Of a stretch of 64,000 bases of DNA, positions 22,227 to 30,136 are shown piece by piece. Every line of letters starts with the position of its first letter. Position 1 is the first letter of the stretch. The stretch spans positions 1-64,000 of the forward strand of contig CACBEJ010000003.1 in NCBI GenBank assembly GCA_902538255.1, read 5' to 3'. The notes below the pieces were generated by a model. That model saw only the letters and a program-made list of their open reading frames with translations, did no database searches and was not told the origin of the DNA. Source of the stretch: an uncultured Pelagibacteraceae bacterium. GTDB lineage: Bacteria > Pseudomonadota > Alphaproteobacteria > Pelagibacterales > Pelagibacteraceae. A program made the position numbers and the translations under genes.

Positions 22227-23369
22227 AACTCCATCTTTAAAAATCATCATATCACAAAAATATCCATATATTCTCAAAGGCTTATTTTTTGTATAGGTGC
22301 AGCCGTATTGTAAATGATGAGAAATTTTAAATTGACTTTGATAATTTTCAAGCTCAGAACTTTTAAAAGGACAGTTTACATCGTAATATTTTTGATATCC
22401 TTTTGGTCCCATAACTTTTTTAATTTGAGCATCTTCACTATTTAACGGCATAAAAACTAAATTTATTTTTCTTTCCTCAACATTTCTTCCAATTCTACAG
22501 AATGCATAGTCAAATGATCCGAGCATACCAACATAAGGATCAGCAGCATGAGCAAATAGACGACTCGATTTTGTATCTGGCTGTAGTATCAATGTTTTTT
22601 CTCTAGATGTGATTCTTGAGGGCAAATTTTCTACAGTTTTATTTATCCAGTTGATATTTAGGTCTTGATAACCTTCTAAATAGTTTTTTAATTGAGAAGT
22701 ATTTATTAACTTACAGGTAGGAAGGTCTTCTATTTTGTAAATTTTTCCTTCAGTGTCATTTTTTTGTTTTTCAAATTTTATTTTCCAAGATTGACAGTCG
22801 AAAACTTTATAATCATGATTTTCAAAATTTTGATCATGATTTATGTAATCTTTTATTAAATCAAACATTTCTAACATATTTGGATGTAAAAGTTTTGGTA
22901 AGCCAGGAAAACCATCCTCATCTAAAAGAATATTGTTTGAATTTGAGTAATGAAAAAAAACAGATGGAATTTTATTAATTGAAGAAATTTTGTTTAACAA
23001 ATCATAATGTTTTGGATTAAATTTGTATGTGTATCCATCAATTTTTTTTGGACATATATAAATTGAGCAAACATCACTTTCAGCTGCTGCAATTATTCTA
23101 GGAATTCTTTGCTCGATATGTTGAGAAGCAGGTTTAGATTTTGTTATTTCAATACATAATATCGGTCTCTCAATATTTTCATTTTTTTTACTAATAATTA
23201 AATCAGGTTTATCTAATCTTAAAATATTTTTAAGTTTTTCTGGAAGATTAAGAAATTTAGGGTCTCCTGGATTTGGAATTTTTTCAAAAGTAAAGTTAAA
23301 ATCACTTGAAATACCTTTTTTAAACCAATTAAAATTAAGTTCGTTTTCTGTTCTTACAACTATTTCCAT
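22215..23369 (-). CDS. Unknown protein with PD-(D/E)XK-like N-terminal segment, candidate restriction enzyme
   Basis: A 384-residue protein I cannot assign to a named family. Near the N-terminus, PD (55-56) precedes a strand ending EIT(K) at 74-77, which resembles a PD-(D/E)XK core with a variant last position, and a helix with basic residues follows (SKPASQHIEQR). The C-terminal half contains Arg/His-rich strands (SRLFAHAADPYVGMLGSFDYAFCRIGR) that might bind DNA. It sits 9 bases downstream of the DUF4420-like gene in the same direction, so it probably belongs to the Z1 operon and is likely the effector nuclease, by inference. Confidence 0.5.
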   Translation of the reverse strand: MEIVVRTENELNFNWFKKGISSDFNFTFEKIPNPGDPKFLNLPEKLKNILRLDKPDLIISKKNENIERPILCIEITKSKPASQHIEQRIPRIIAAAESDVCSIYICPKKIDGYTYKFNPKHYDLLNKISSINKIPSVFFHYSNSNNILLDEDGFPGLPKLLHPNMLEMFDLIKDYINHDQNFENHDYKVFDCQSWKIKFEKQKNDTEGKIYKIEDLPTCKLINTSQLKNYLEGYQDLNINWINKTVENLPSRITSREKTLILQPDTKSSRLFAHAADPYVGMLGSFDYAFCRIGRNVEERKINLVFMPLNSEDAQIKKVMGPKGYQKYYDVNCPFKSSELENYQSQFKISHHLQYGCTYTKNKPLRIYGYFCDMMIFKDGVLIF

Positions 23370-23378
23370 AATTTTTTA

Positions 23379-24365
23379 TTATTCTATGAAATTTTCATCA
23401 GAAACAAATTTTTTTATCCTATTAATATCAATTGAAAATGATACCTCATTTATTCCCTCAGCTAAATCTTCTTTTAATATTGTTGGAAATTTATTTGTTA
23501 ATTTATAAAATAGTAAAGAATTAGCTACATATTTAGTTTCATAATTTTTTTTATGTATTTCAAAATACCCATATGCACTTAGTTTTTTTTCAAAGGAAAT
23601 TTTTAAATTATTGTTGTCATTAAAAATTTTTTTTATATCATCTATAATTTCAACAAGTGTTTTTCCAGATAAATTCTGTTCTATCTCAGCACAACCAAGG
23701 TATAAATTTGAAAAAAATTTATAATTAAGCTGATCTAAATTATTTATTTTAATTTTATTTTTTCTTTTTGAATAAGTTTTAATTTCTAATAAAAATTTTG
23801 GAAATTTAAAATCATGCAATCCACCTTCAGGTCCTTCCCAATAATTCAAAATATTTGACGAATTAATATTTTTTGAAATAGCTTTATTAAAAAAAGTAAG
23901 CTCTCCAAATAATCCAATTTCTTCCTCTTTAGTTAAACCTTCGTATTTTTCATCTTCAAAACATTTTCTCCAATTTATTAATAAATTTGAAATAATATCA
24001 AAACATAATTTTTGATTATCTATGTCATAGATAGAAGTAATTATTTTTTCTAAAAGATTTTCATATGCGTCCAAAAAAGAACTATTTTTAAGATAAATTG
24101 ATAAAATTAATAAATTTTTATCGTCTTCATCATTTTCAAAACTTACCTTTATCCCTTTGGTTTCTTTAAATTCAAAATTTGATTTATTAACCAATGTTTT
24201 GTTGAAAATAAAGTTCACTGATTTGAATTTATTTTCATAAATGACTGATGCGCTAATAGGAGTTTTGCAATCTGTAAATATACTTCTTGAATATTTTCCA
24301 GGATTATTTATTTCTGAAGATATTTTTTTCCAAGCATCAATAATTTTATTAAAATCAAATTTCAT
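23379..24365 (-). CDS. DUF4420-like PD-(D/E)XK motif protein
   Basis: A 328-residue protein with features of the PD-(D/E)XK motif family found beside Z1 ATPases: GLFGEL (151-156), WEGPEGGLHDF (176-186, giving Asp185) and LLEIKT with E194 and K196. This forms a D-x8-ExK nuclease core. The gene start overlaps the end of the Z1 gene by 11 bases, so translation is probably coupled. Established work on MutL/MORC-linked restriction systems describes such Z1 plus nuclease plus methyltransferase gene sets; here it likely cuts DNA under control of the Z1 motor. Confidence 0.75.
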   Translation of the reverse strand: MKFDFNKIIDAWKKISSEINNPGKYSRSIFTDCKTPISASVIYENKFKSVNFIFNKTLVNKSNFEFKETKGIKVSFENDEDDKNLLILSIYLKNSSFLDAYENLLEKIITSIYDIDNQKLCFDIISNLLINWRKCFEDEKYEGLTKEEEIGLFGELTFFNKAISKNINSSNILNYWEGPEGGLHDFKFPKFLLEIKTYSKRKNKIKINNLDQLNYKFFSNLYLGCAEIEQNLSGKTLVEIIDDIKKIFNDNNNLKISFEKKLSAYGYFEIHKKNYETKYVANSLLFYKLTNKFPTILKEDLAEGINEVSFSIDINRIKKFVSDENFIE

Positions 24366-27300
24366 TTGATAATTCGTGTTCTGCGTAAACTGAATTCACT
24401 CTGTACTCTACAGCAGCTTTATCTCCCATTCTTGAGTATGGAAAACTAATTTGAAATCCCATTAATGGGTATTTTGTTAAGTGATCTTTATCAATTTTAT
24501 TAATATCGTTATGTCCTTTTACAACATGCTTTTTACAATTTTTTTCACAATCGCTTTTACAATTTTTGTAACCTTTGAATTTTTTAAAGGAAGATAAATT
24601 TTTTATTCCTAGAATAGGATATAAATTTAATAATCCTCTTTTTTCACTTCTATGATATCTTGCGAAACCTCTTTTGGCAGAAGTTATTGTTTGCTCCTCT
24701 GTCTGTGTATCATGTGTTTTTGTGAAATTTTCCAAACTATCTTTGTATGCTTTTAGCTCATCGCCTTCTAAACCTAGCAACTCATCTGTTGGCTGGGTAA
24801 TTACTTTAAGACTTATTTTTTTTTTATTTCTTTGATTTGACGGTGTTCTTAATATTAATTCGACATTATGTTTGTCTAATATATTTAAATTTTGTCCAGA
24901 CGAACCATTACCATGTAAACATACAGTCCAATTCGTAAGTTCATTGTATTTATTAAGATTTTCAATGTATCTTGCAAATTGAGATGTTCCCAAACTTCTC
25001 TGTTCCTCAAATCGTTTATACGTGTTCAGATAATTTATTATTTTCTCAGGATCTACATTTTTCCATAAAAAAATATTTTTCCATCTATGTAAATCATTTT
25101 CAAATTCTCCCGATATTACAGGATCACTTATTGACTCCAGAAGTTTTTCAGAAGATATAAAATTAGATTTAATTACTTCATCATCATTTACAAATGTTAT
25201 TATTTCCTCAACTTCTTGAGAAAAAGAAGTTTGTTCTACTCTTGAATGACGCATTTTAGTTTTTGATGTAATAATCAAATTTGGATTAGTTCTAACTTTA
25301 AGTCCAAATTCACTAGGAGTTGATCCTTGGGCGGCCATTATTCTAAAAGCATTTCTTAACTCTTCTGTAGCCACAGAAATATGAAAAAACCATCTAATAA
25401 CATTATCTGTTGTATATAATCTACATAAATCTTGATAGCCCATACGATAGCCAAACCATCTACCCATTTGCATTAAGGTATCATACATTGGCATTTTTGC
25501 AGATCTTAAGAAATAACTAATAGACAATCCTTCAAGAGTTAAACCTCGAGAAAGTTTGTCACCACCAATAATTATTGTATGTAATCCGAAACCATTGTCA
25601 CTTTTAAACCTTTTATACTCTAGAGTATCGTTTTTTCTTCCGTTTAAAACTTTAATATTTTGACAAATTTGATTTATAACAAAATCTAAACTTCTTTTAT
25701 CATTAATTAATTCTAACCAAGAAGGATATTTATTTTCGTTTGTATCTTTATAAATATAAAACTTTTCTTCCCAAATTTTTTTAAAAGTAGAAATTGTTTC
25801 TTCGTATTTTTCATTATCTTTATTAATTCTATTTCTAAGTAAAAAAAGATAATCGTTTACTTGTTTGTATACAATATCTTGAACATCTACAAACTTAGTT
25901 ACATGAATAAGCATTGACTTTGCATCCTCTACATAGCCTCTAAAATTTCTACAAGCAGAAGTTAAGATAAATGAAATTATTGCTTCTTTAAGAGAGGGTG
26001 GAAGATCTATTTCTGGATCATTTTTATTATTATATTCGGGCTGATGGTAACGATCATGACGAGGGGGCATCCAACCCTCACTACAATCTGGGTCATCTGG
26101 GAAAAGTGAACTGTCTTCAACTATTTGAAAAAAATGATTATCATCTATCTCTCTGTCTTGAACTTGTTCACCGTCTACAATTTCAGTATTAAATATTTTT
26201 TCTAAACCAACATGGTTAGAAGGTATTGGTAAGTCGATAATATAATCTTTTGGAAATAAATCTAATCCTTCTTCATTAGTTTTAGCTTGATTATGTATAA
26301 ATATATTTGCAAAAGGAGTTGCTGTATACCCTATGTAAACACGTTTATCGAAAATATTTAACAAAGTTCTAATTAATCGATTAATTGTTTTTGGATCGTA
26401 ATCGAGATCGAAGTTTCCTTCCTCATTAACTAATTGTTCTCCAGTATCAACAGAACCATTATCAACCTCATCATCAATAATTAAAATTGGTTTATCTTTT
26501 ATGAACGGTGGAAATGTAGAGAAGTGACCTCTTACTTTGAAAGGTTTTTGTTCTACAGTTACACCATGAACTTTAGGAGAGCTTAAGTAATACCCAATAA
26601 GTTTTTCAAGTACTGATTTATTTTTTTTCACCACAAATATTGCAGGATCGTCTGTATGAAAATTTAAGTTATCAGCAACGTTCTTTTTGAAATCTCCATT
26701 TAATTTACTATTAGTGCCACAACTAATAATTGGGAGTTTATAATTCATTCTTCTTGCTGCGAGAGGACCTTGATATATTTTAGTCCCTAAAGAACTTGCT
26801 TGAGTATCATAGGCTAGTAAACCTTCGTCCACTCTTATTTGAGTTTGTTGTCTAAGATTGTTATTTAAACCAGAAAGAACAATAATTTTTTTATAACCTG
26901 CATCGACAGCTTTATTTAGGAAACCAATAAAATTTGAAGTTTTTCCTGATTGCACACTACCTACAACCAAACCTCTAGAGTCCCAAAAGCCATCTCTATT
27001 CGGATCCTCTATACTCTTCATCATTAAGTCTGTGGTTTTATCCATAGCAGCTACAGCATCGGGAGAATATTGAAGGTCATTTTTAATATATTCTCTGTAT
27101 GTTTCCCAATAAGGTCTATCTTTTGTTGAATCATACCAATCTACATGATCACTCTTTCCTTTTATAATTGCGTGAGTAGAACTTTTAACAGTAAAATTTT
27201 CTAATAGTTGTAATATGAGTTTATCTTTGAATTCATAGTCTTTAGGTTGTTTTAAAAAATGTATAGCTTCTTCTACTACGAGTGATATTTTTTTCTTTGA

Positions 27301-27384
27301 TAAATCATTAGGTGTCACGACTTCTATTTGAGAAACACACACATTATAAAGTTTATCAAAAATTGAACTTTTCATGTTACTCAT
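24355..27384 (-). CDS. Z1-domain superfamily II helicase-like ATPase
   Basis: A 1009-residue protein of the Z1 (PF10593-type) class. Walker A is GSVQSGKTS (142-150), Walker B is IIDDEVD (302-308), motif III is GYTATPFAN (352-360), and the conserved Z1 block GGDKLSRGLTLEGL followed by MPMYDTLMQMGRWFGYR lies near residues 620-665. Three closely spaced cysteines near the C-terminus (YKNCKSDCEKNC) may bind metal. It heads a leftward operon with two nuclease-like genes. Related systems usually also encode a GHKL (MORC/MutL-like) ATPase; none is present here. The start codon lies within a palindrome shared with the divergent gene; M4 at 27375 is an alternative start. Confidence 0.88.
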   Translation of the reverse strand: MSNMKSSIFDKLYNVCVSQIEVVTPNDLSKKKISLVVEEAIHFLKQPKDYEFKDKLILQLLENFTVKSSTHAIIKGKSDHVDWYDSTKDRPYWETYREYIKNDLQYSPDAVAAMDKTTDLMMKSIEDPNRDGFWDSRGLVVGSVQSGKTSNFIGFLNKAVDAGYKKIIVLSGLNNNLRQQTQIRVDEGLLAYDTQASSLGTKIYQGPLAARRMNYKLPIISCGTNSKLNGDFKKNVADNLNFHTDDPAIFVVKKNKSVLEKLIGYYLSSPKVHGVTVEQKPFKVRGHFSTFPPFIKDKPILIIDDEVDNGSVDTGEQLVNEEGNFDLDYDPKTINRLIRTLLNIFDKRVYIGYTATPFANIFIHNQAKTNEEGLDLFPKDYIIDLPIPSNHVGLEKIFNTEIVDGEQVQDREIDDNHFFQIVEDSSLFPDDPDCSEGWMPPRHDRYHQPEYNNKNDPEIDLPPSLKEAIISFILTSACRNFRGYVEDAKSMLIHVTKFVDVQDIVYKQVNDYLFLLRNRINKDNEKYEETISTFKKIWEEKFYIYKDTNENKYPSWLELINDKRSLDFVINQICQNIKVLNGRKNDTLEYKRFKSDNGFGLHTIIIGGDKLSRGLTLEGLSISYFLRSAKMPMYDTLMQMGRWFGYRMGYQDLCRLYTTDNVIRWFFHISVATEELRNAFRIMAAQGSTPSEFGLKVRTNPNLIITSKTKMRHSRVEQTSFSQEVEEIITFVNDDEVIKSNFISSEKLLESISDPVISGEFENDLHRWKNIFLWKNVDPEKIINYLNTYKRFEEQRSLGTSQFARYIENLNKYNELTNWTVCLHGNGSSGQNLNILDKHNVELILRTPSNQRNKKKISLKVITQPTDELLGLEGDELKAYKDSLENFTKTHDTQTEEQTITSAKRGFARYHRSEKRGLLNLYPILGIKNLSSFKKFKGYKNCKSDCEKNCKKHVVKGHNDINKIDKDHLTKYPLMGFQISFPYSRMGDKAAVEYRVNSVYAEHELSNEI

Positions 27385-27414
27385 ATTAAAAAACTTAGTA
27401 TATTTTTAATATGA
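27381..27414. promoter_or_regulatory. Divergent operator-like palindrome covering two start codons
   Basis: Two perfect 12-bp arms (27381-27392 and 27403-27414) flank a 10-base centre. The left arm contains the start codon of the Z1 gene and the right arm that of the gene at 27411; the whole 26-base intergenic gap is inside the dyad. Neither gene has room for a normal leader with a Shine-Dalgarno. A dimeric regulator binding here would block both genes, and the gene at 27411 is a candidate for such a regulator, though it shows no clear helix-turn-helix. Confidence 0.5.
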
Positions 27415-27959
27415 ATTCAATTTCTTCAAAAGTTAGTAAAGTGATCAATATTATAGAAACTAAAGATTTATCCAAAAAAGAATTAATTAATTATTTTAAT
27501 AATATCAACAATTATCCATCTATATCTGAGAATGAAAGAGAAAGATTGATTGAAGTTGTTGAAAAAAAAATGAGAGTAAATTTTCCAAATACTGCAAAAA
27601 AAATATTGGGAGGTAAAAGTTCAAAAGCAAGAGAACTATTAGATAATTTTTTTAGCAAACTAATTGTTGATTTTGATTGGTCTAAAAATAAAGTTGGGAC
27701 AAGGGTTAAAGCTGGCGGTAGCATGATAAGTGGTAAAGAATATGTTTGTTGGTATATTTCCTATAAAAATGAAAAAGGCTACTCGACCGGATTACATTAT
27801 AGACAATTAACTCCCAAAACTGATCCCTACTTAGAAATTGATTTTAGAAAAGTGGGTAAACATTTTGAAAATGAAAAGAAGCTTAATAAATTTCCTGTAG
27901 AACTTAAAGATGATGCTTTTTCTCTTTTTAAAGAATATTTAATTCAAATAATAAATTAA
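27411..27959 (+). CDS. Hypothetical protein divergent from the Z1 gene
   Basis: A 182-residue, lysine-rich soluble protein I do not recognise. The N-terminal ~75 residues look helical; the C-terminal half has alternating short strands (VCWYISYKNEKGYSTGLHYRQL) and ends in a helix. No signal peptide or membrane segment is visible. It is separated from the Z1 gene by only 26 bases, all within a palindrome, which argues for coordinated control. It could be a controller, inhibitor or accessory specificity protein of the defence unit, but nothing in the sequence decides between these. Confidence 0.65.
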   Translation: MNSISSKVSKVINIIETKDLSKKELINYFNNINNYPSISENERERLIEVVEKKMRVNFPNTAKKILGGKSSKARELLDNFFSKLIVDFDWSKNKVGTRVKAGGSMISGKEYVCWYISYKNEKGYSTGLHYRQLTPKTDPYLEIDFRKVGKHFENEKKLNKFPVELKDDAFSLFKEYLIQIIN

Positions 27960-28047
27960 AATAATAATTTAAAATAACAATTTAAAAACATATTTAAGTC
28001 TAAATATTAACAACAAATCATGCATTAATTCGAAATGCATTGGATTT

Positions 28048-28122
28048 CAATCCTTTTCTATCGTATTCCGCTTTTTTTAATTTCTCCCTTGTTGCGTAAT
28101 TCGATCAAAAAGAAGAGGATTG
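28048..28122 (+). other. Imperfect inverted repeat upstream of small gene
   Basis: In the 227-base gap between 27959 and 28187, caatccttttct (28048-28059) can pair with agaagaggattg (28111-28122) with one mismatch across a 51-base loop. It lies about 65 bases before the small gene at 28187 and could form a leader structure. The rest of the gap is AT-rich with no other feature that I can see. Confidence 0.3.
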
Positions 28123-28186
28123 AGACCATAACCAATTACAAACTTTTAACTCTCAAAAAATCAATTAACAATAGGAGTTCCAATAT

Positions 28187-28372
28187 ATGGAAATAGGCCG
28201 TGTCTGTAAGTACTGTCACGTGAGTGCTTACGTTGCGTATGATAACTGCGACCCAGTTTATAAACAAACTTTCAAATTCGAGATATTACCAGGTGAACAC
28301 AACAGTTTAGTCTGGGATAAAATCATAAAAATATTTAAGAAAAATGGATACAAAGTGGAGCTCAAATCATGA
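28187..28372 (+). CDS. Small hypothetical protein with CxxC
   Basis: A 61-residue protein with a strong Shine-Dalgarno (aggag, about 8 bases before the ATG). It has CKYC near the N-terminus (residues 7-10) and a further Cys at about 21, which might bind zinc. The C-terminus, KIIKIFKKNGYKVELKS, resembles the end of the small gene at 29422 (LIKILEKNGFKIKNKK). Its last bases overlap the start of the secreted-protein gene at 28369 (ATGA). Function unknown. Confidence 0.65.
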   Translation: MEIGRVCKYCHVSAYVAYDNCDPVYKQTFKFEILPGEHNSLVWDKIIKIFKKNGYKVELKS

Positions 28373-28932
28373 AAAGAGTTTTGCTCATTTTTTTATTACA
28401 TCTATCTCTTTTTTTTATTGTATTCGCCTATCAAGCCCAAGCAGATGAAAGAAATTGGGAAATATCTAAATATGAGGGTCAAAGTTATGCCCTTGTATCT
28501 GGAGAGATTCAAAGAACAGACAAATTTTCATTTGTTTTATCTCCAGAGGGTCAGTGCCAAGAAGTAAGTTCAATGTTTTCTTTTTTTACATGGAATAACC
28601 CTGGTGATTTTGATCAATTAATAGGAAGAAAAGTTCCAATTAAATTAAATAATATTGAAACAACTGCAGAGGTATTAACGACTTTTCCTTATAAGGAAGG
28701 TTTAAAAGTAGTTTTTTATTTTGGTACATTTCCACTCAAAGAATATATCTATACGATGTATAAATTTTATGAAGAAGAGGGTATTTATCAGATTCAAATA
28801 GTTGATGGACTGAATTTTGTTGCTTCAAAGTATTTTGATATTACTGAAAATAATTGGAAATTTGATAATTTGATTACATCTATTAACGATGCTTTTGAAA
28901 TCTGTAAAAATATTAAAGATTTGAAAATTTAA
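28369..28932 (+). CDS. Exported hypothetical protein
   Basis: A 187-residue protein with a clear Sec signal peptide: a basic start (MKR), a long hydrophobic core and a likely cleavage site after AYQAQA (about residue 25). The mature part is rich in aromatic residues and short beta-strand-like segments and has two cysteines (one in PEGQCQE, one near the C-terminus) that could form a disulphide. I do not recognise the family. It is coupled by an ATGA overlap to the 61-residue gene upstream, so they probably act together. Its 3' end is 3 bases from a convergent gene. Confidence 0.65.
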   Translation: MKRVLLIFLLHLSLFFIVFAYQAQADERNWEISKYEGQSYALVSGEIQRTDKFSFVLSPEGQCQEVSSMFSFFTWNNPGDFDQLIGRKVPIKLNNIETTAEVLTTFPYKEGLKVVFYFGTFPLKEYIYTMYKFYEEEGIYQIQIVDGLNFVASKYFDITENNWKFDNLITSINDAFEICKNIKDLKI

Positions 28933-28935
28933 TTT

Positions 28936-29274
28936 TTACAAATCCTCGTTATGCCAGGTAAAAAGATCAGCTTCAAAAGGAATATTTCTAAATTTTAATA
29001 AAGCCTTATATTTCTCAAGTCTGTCCTCTTTTTTAGCACTTTTTAAGTATGTAAGGATTTGATCATAGGTCAAACCTTTCAAATTATCTTTTTTCACATC
29101 TACATACTCCTCATATTCCATACCTGCTATTGCATAGCCTTTATTTGGATCTATGTGTTCTGCATAACTAATGGTGTCTTCAGTTTCTTTAAGGATATCG
29201 TACCAGTGAGCAACTTGATTTTTATTATCAAAAAGATAATCTTTTCTGTAATCAAACAGTTCTAACTGCTGCAT
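28936..29274 (-). CDS. Hypothetical acidic cytoplasmic protein
   Basis: A 112-residue soluble protein, rich in Asp, Glu, Tyr and Lys, with no signal peptide, membrane segment or motif that I recognise. It ends 3 bases from the convergent exported-protein gene. Upstream of its start is a 147-base gap shared with the small gene at 29422. Acidic, aromatic small proteins of this kind are common in mobile elements, but no function can be assigned. Confidence 0.55.
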   Translation of the reverse strand: MQQLELFDYRKDYLFDNKNQVAHWYDILKETEDTISYAEHIDPNKGYAIAGMEYEEYVDVKKDNLKGLTYDQILTYLKSAKKEDRLEKYKALLKFRNIPFEADLFTWHNEDL

Positions 29275-29359
29275 ATTTTTGAAGTATTTAAATTAAGAAA
29301 ATTAACTAACAATTAATAATATAATTTTTAATTATGTCATAAGTATGATAAAATTATTT

Positions 29360-29396
29360 AGTCCTGATTTAGAAAATAACTCTACTTGCTAGGACT
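29360..29396 (+). other. Leader hairpin before small gene at 29422
   Basis: AGTCCT (29360-29365) pairs with AGGACT (29391-29396), and flanking T/A bases can extend the stem with one bulge. The loop is 25 bases. It lies 25 bases before the ATG at 29422 and before its ribosome-binding site, so it may affect mRNA stability or translation. Confidence 0.35.
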
Positions 29397-29421
29397 TAAA
29401 ATAAAACGCTAAAGGAGAAAC

Positions 29422-29595
29422 ATGAAAATAAAAATACAATCAATAAGAGACTTTTTTAAATCAAAAGAAAAAAAAGGTTTAAAACCTATATTTTTTGAGA
29501 GCATTGGAGATCAAAATACTTCAAGAGATGAAAGGCTTAAGAATCTGATAAAAATTCTAGAAAAAAATGGATTTAAAATTAAAAATAAAAAATAA
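29422..29595 (+). CDS. Small hypothetical protein (57 aa)
   Basis: The reading frame begins MKIKIQSIRDFF and runs 57 codons to a TAA at 29593-29595. The ribosome-binding site is near ideal (aaaggag, 5 bases before the ATG), which is notable in a genome where many starts have none. The product is basic and probably helical. Its last 17 residues resemble those of the small protein at 28187-28372 in the pattern IKI-x2-KNG-x-K. It stands alone, with a large hairpin downstream at 29669-29729. Function unknown. Confidence 0.6.
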   Translation: MKIKIQSIRDFFKSKEKKGLKPIFFESIGDQNTSRDERLKNLIKILEKNGFKIKNKK

Positions 29596-29668
29596 TTATT
29601 TAAATTGAAATTTATTTTTTAATTATTATATTAATTTGGTTGGTTAATAAGACTATTTATTAACGTTT

Positions 29669-29729
29669 AGGGAAGAAAAAATATGATTGTTATTTTAATA
29701 GATCTTAAACGGTGTATTTTTTCTTCCCT
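29669..29729. other. Long hairpin with 15-bp perfect stem
   Basis: The arms agggaagaaaaaata (29669-29683) and tattttttcttccct (29715-29729) are perfectly complementary across a 31-base loop. The position, 74 bases after the small gene and 146 before the next, would fit a terminator, but the stem is AT-rich and no T-run follows. An alternative pairing of CGTTTA (29664-29669) with TAAACG (29706-29711) is mutually exclusive in part. It may be a terminator, a structured RNA or a protein site. Confidence 0.45.
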
Positions 29730-29790
29730 TATAAATGTTTAAATTTTTTAAAGTTTTATCCAATCAACATAAAATAAATGTAACAATATA

Positions 29791-29863
29791 AAACCGTTAG
29801 GTTTGATATTGGATTCGAAGATTTATGCTTAGGATTATTGTATCCTTATTAAACTTACGGTTT
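29791..29863 (+). promoter_or_regulatory. Structured 5' leader of the 29876 gene
   Basis: AAACCGT (29791-29797) pairs with ACGGTTT (29857-29863), and the next bases (AGGTTT with AAACTT) can extend the stem imperfectly. Inside it, AGGAT (29831-29835) and ATCCT (29842-29846) form a small hairpin. A ribosome-binding site (gaaaggat) follows before the ATG. The nested fold directly before the start suggests control of translation, but I do not recognise a riboswitch class. Confidence 0.4.
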
Positions 29864-29875
29864 GAGAAAGGATAA

Positions 29876-30136
29876 ATGAAAAAAAATAAACCTAATTTAA
29901 ATGTTAATGAAAAATTAGTTAAAATGTTTGAGGATCAAATCCCAGAAAATCGTCAACAAGTCTTGAGAGATATTGATAGTATTATGTGCAACATGTTTGA
30001 ATTGCACCCAAACGATTTACCTTGGATAAATCCTAACAAACATGAGGAAAAATGGGAAAATCTTATGAATAATTTAAGATTAATTGTTGGTAAGATAGAA
30101 TACGAAGGTAAGAGAAAAAAAAGGACGGTGCACTAA
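29876..30136 (+). CDS. Small hypothetical protein upstream of Cas4-like nuclease
   Basis: An 86-residue protein, basic at both ends, with a central helical part and a conserved-looking NDLPWINPNKHEEKW segment. I do not recognise the family. It has a good ribosome-binding site and a structured leader, and its stop shares one base with the start of the nuclease gene (TAATG), so the two are almost certainly co-expressed. It might be a DNA-binding or accessory subunit of the nuclease; that is inference from position only. Confidence 0.65.
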   Translation: MKKNKPNLNVNEKLVKMFEDQIPENRQQVLRDIDSIMCNMFELHPNDLPWINPNKHEEKWENLMNNLRLIVGKIEYEGKRKKRTVH

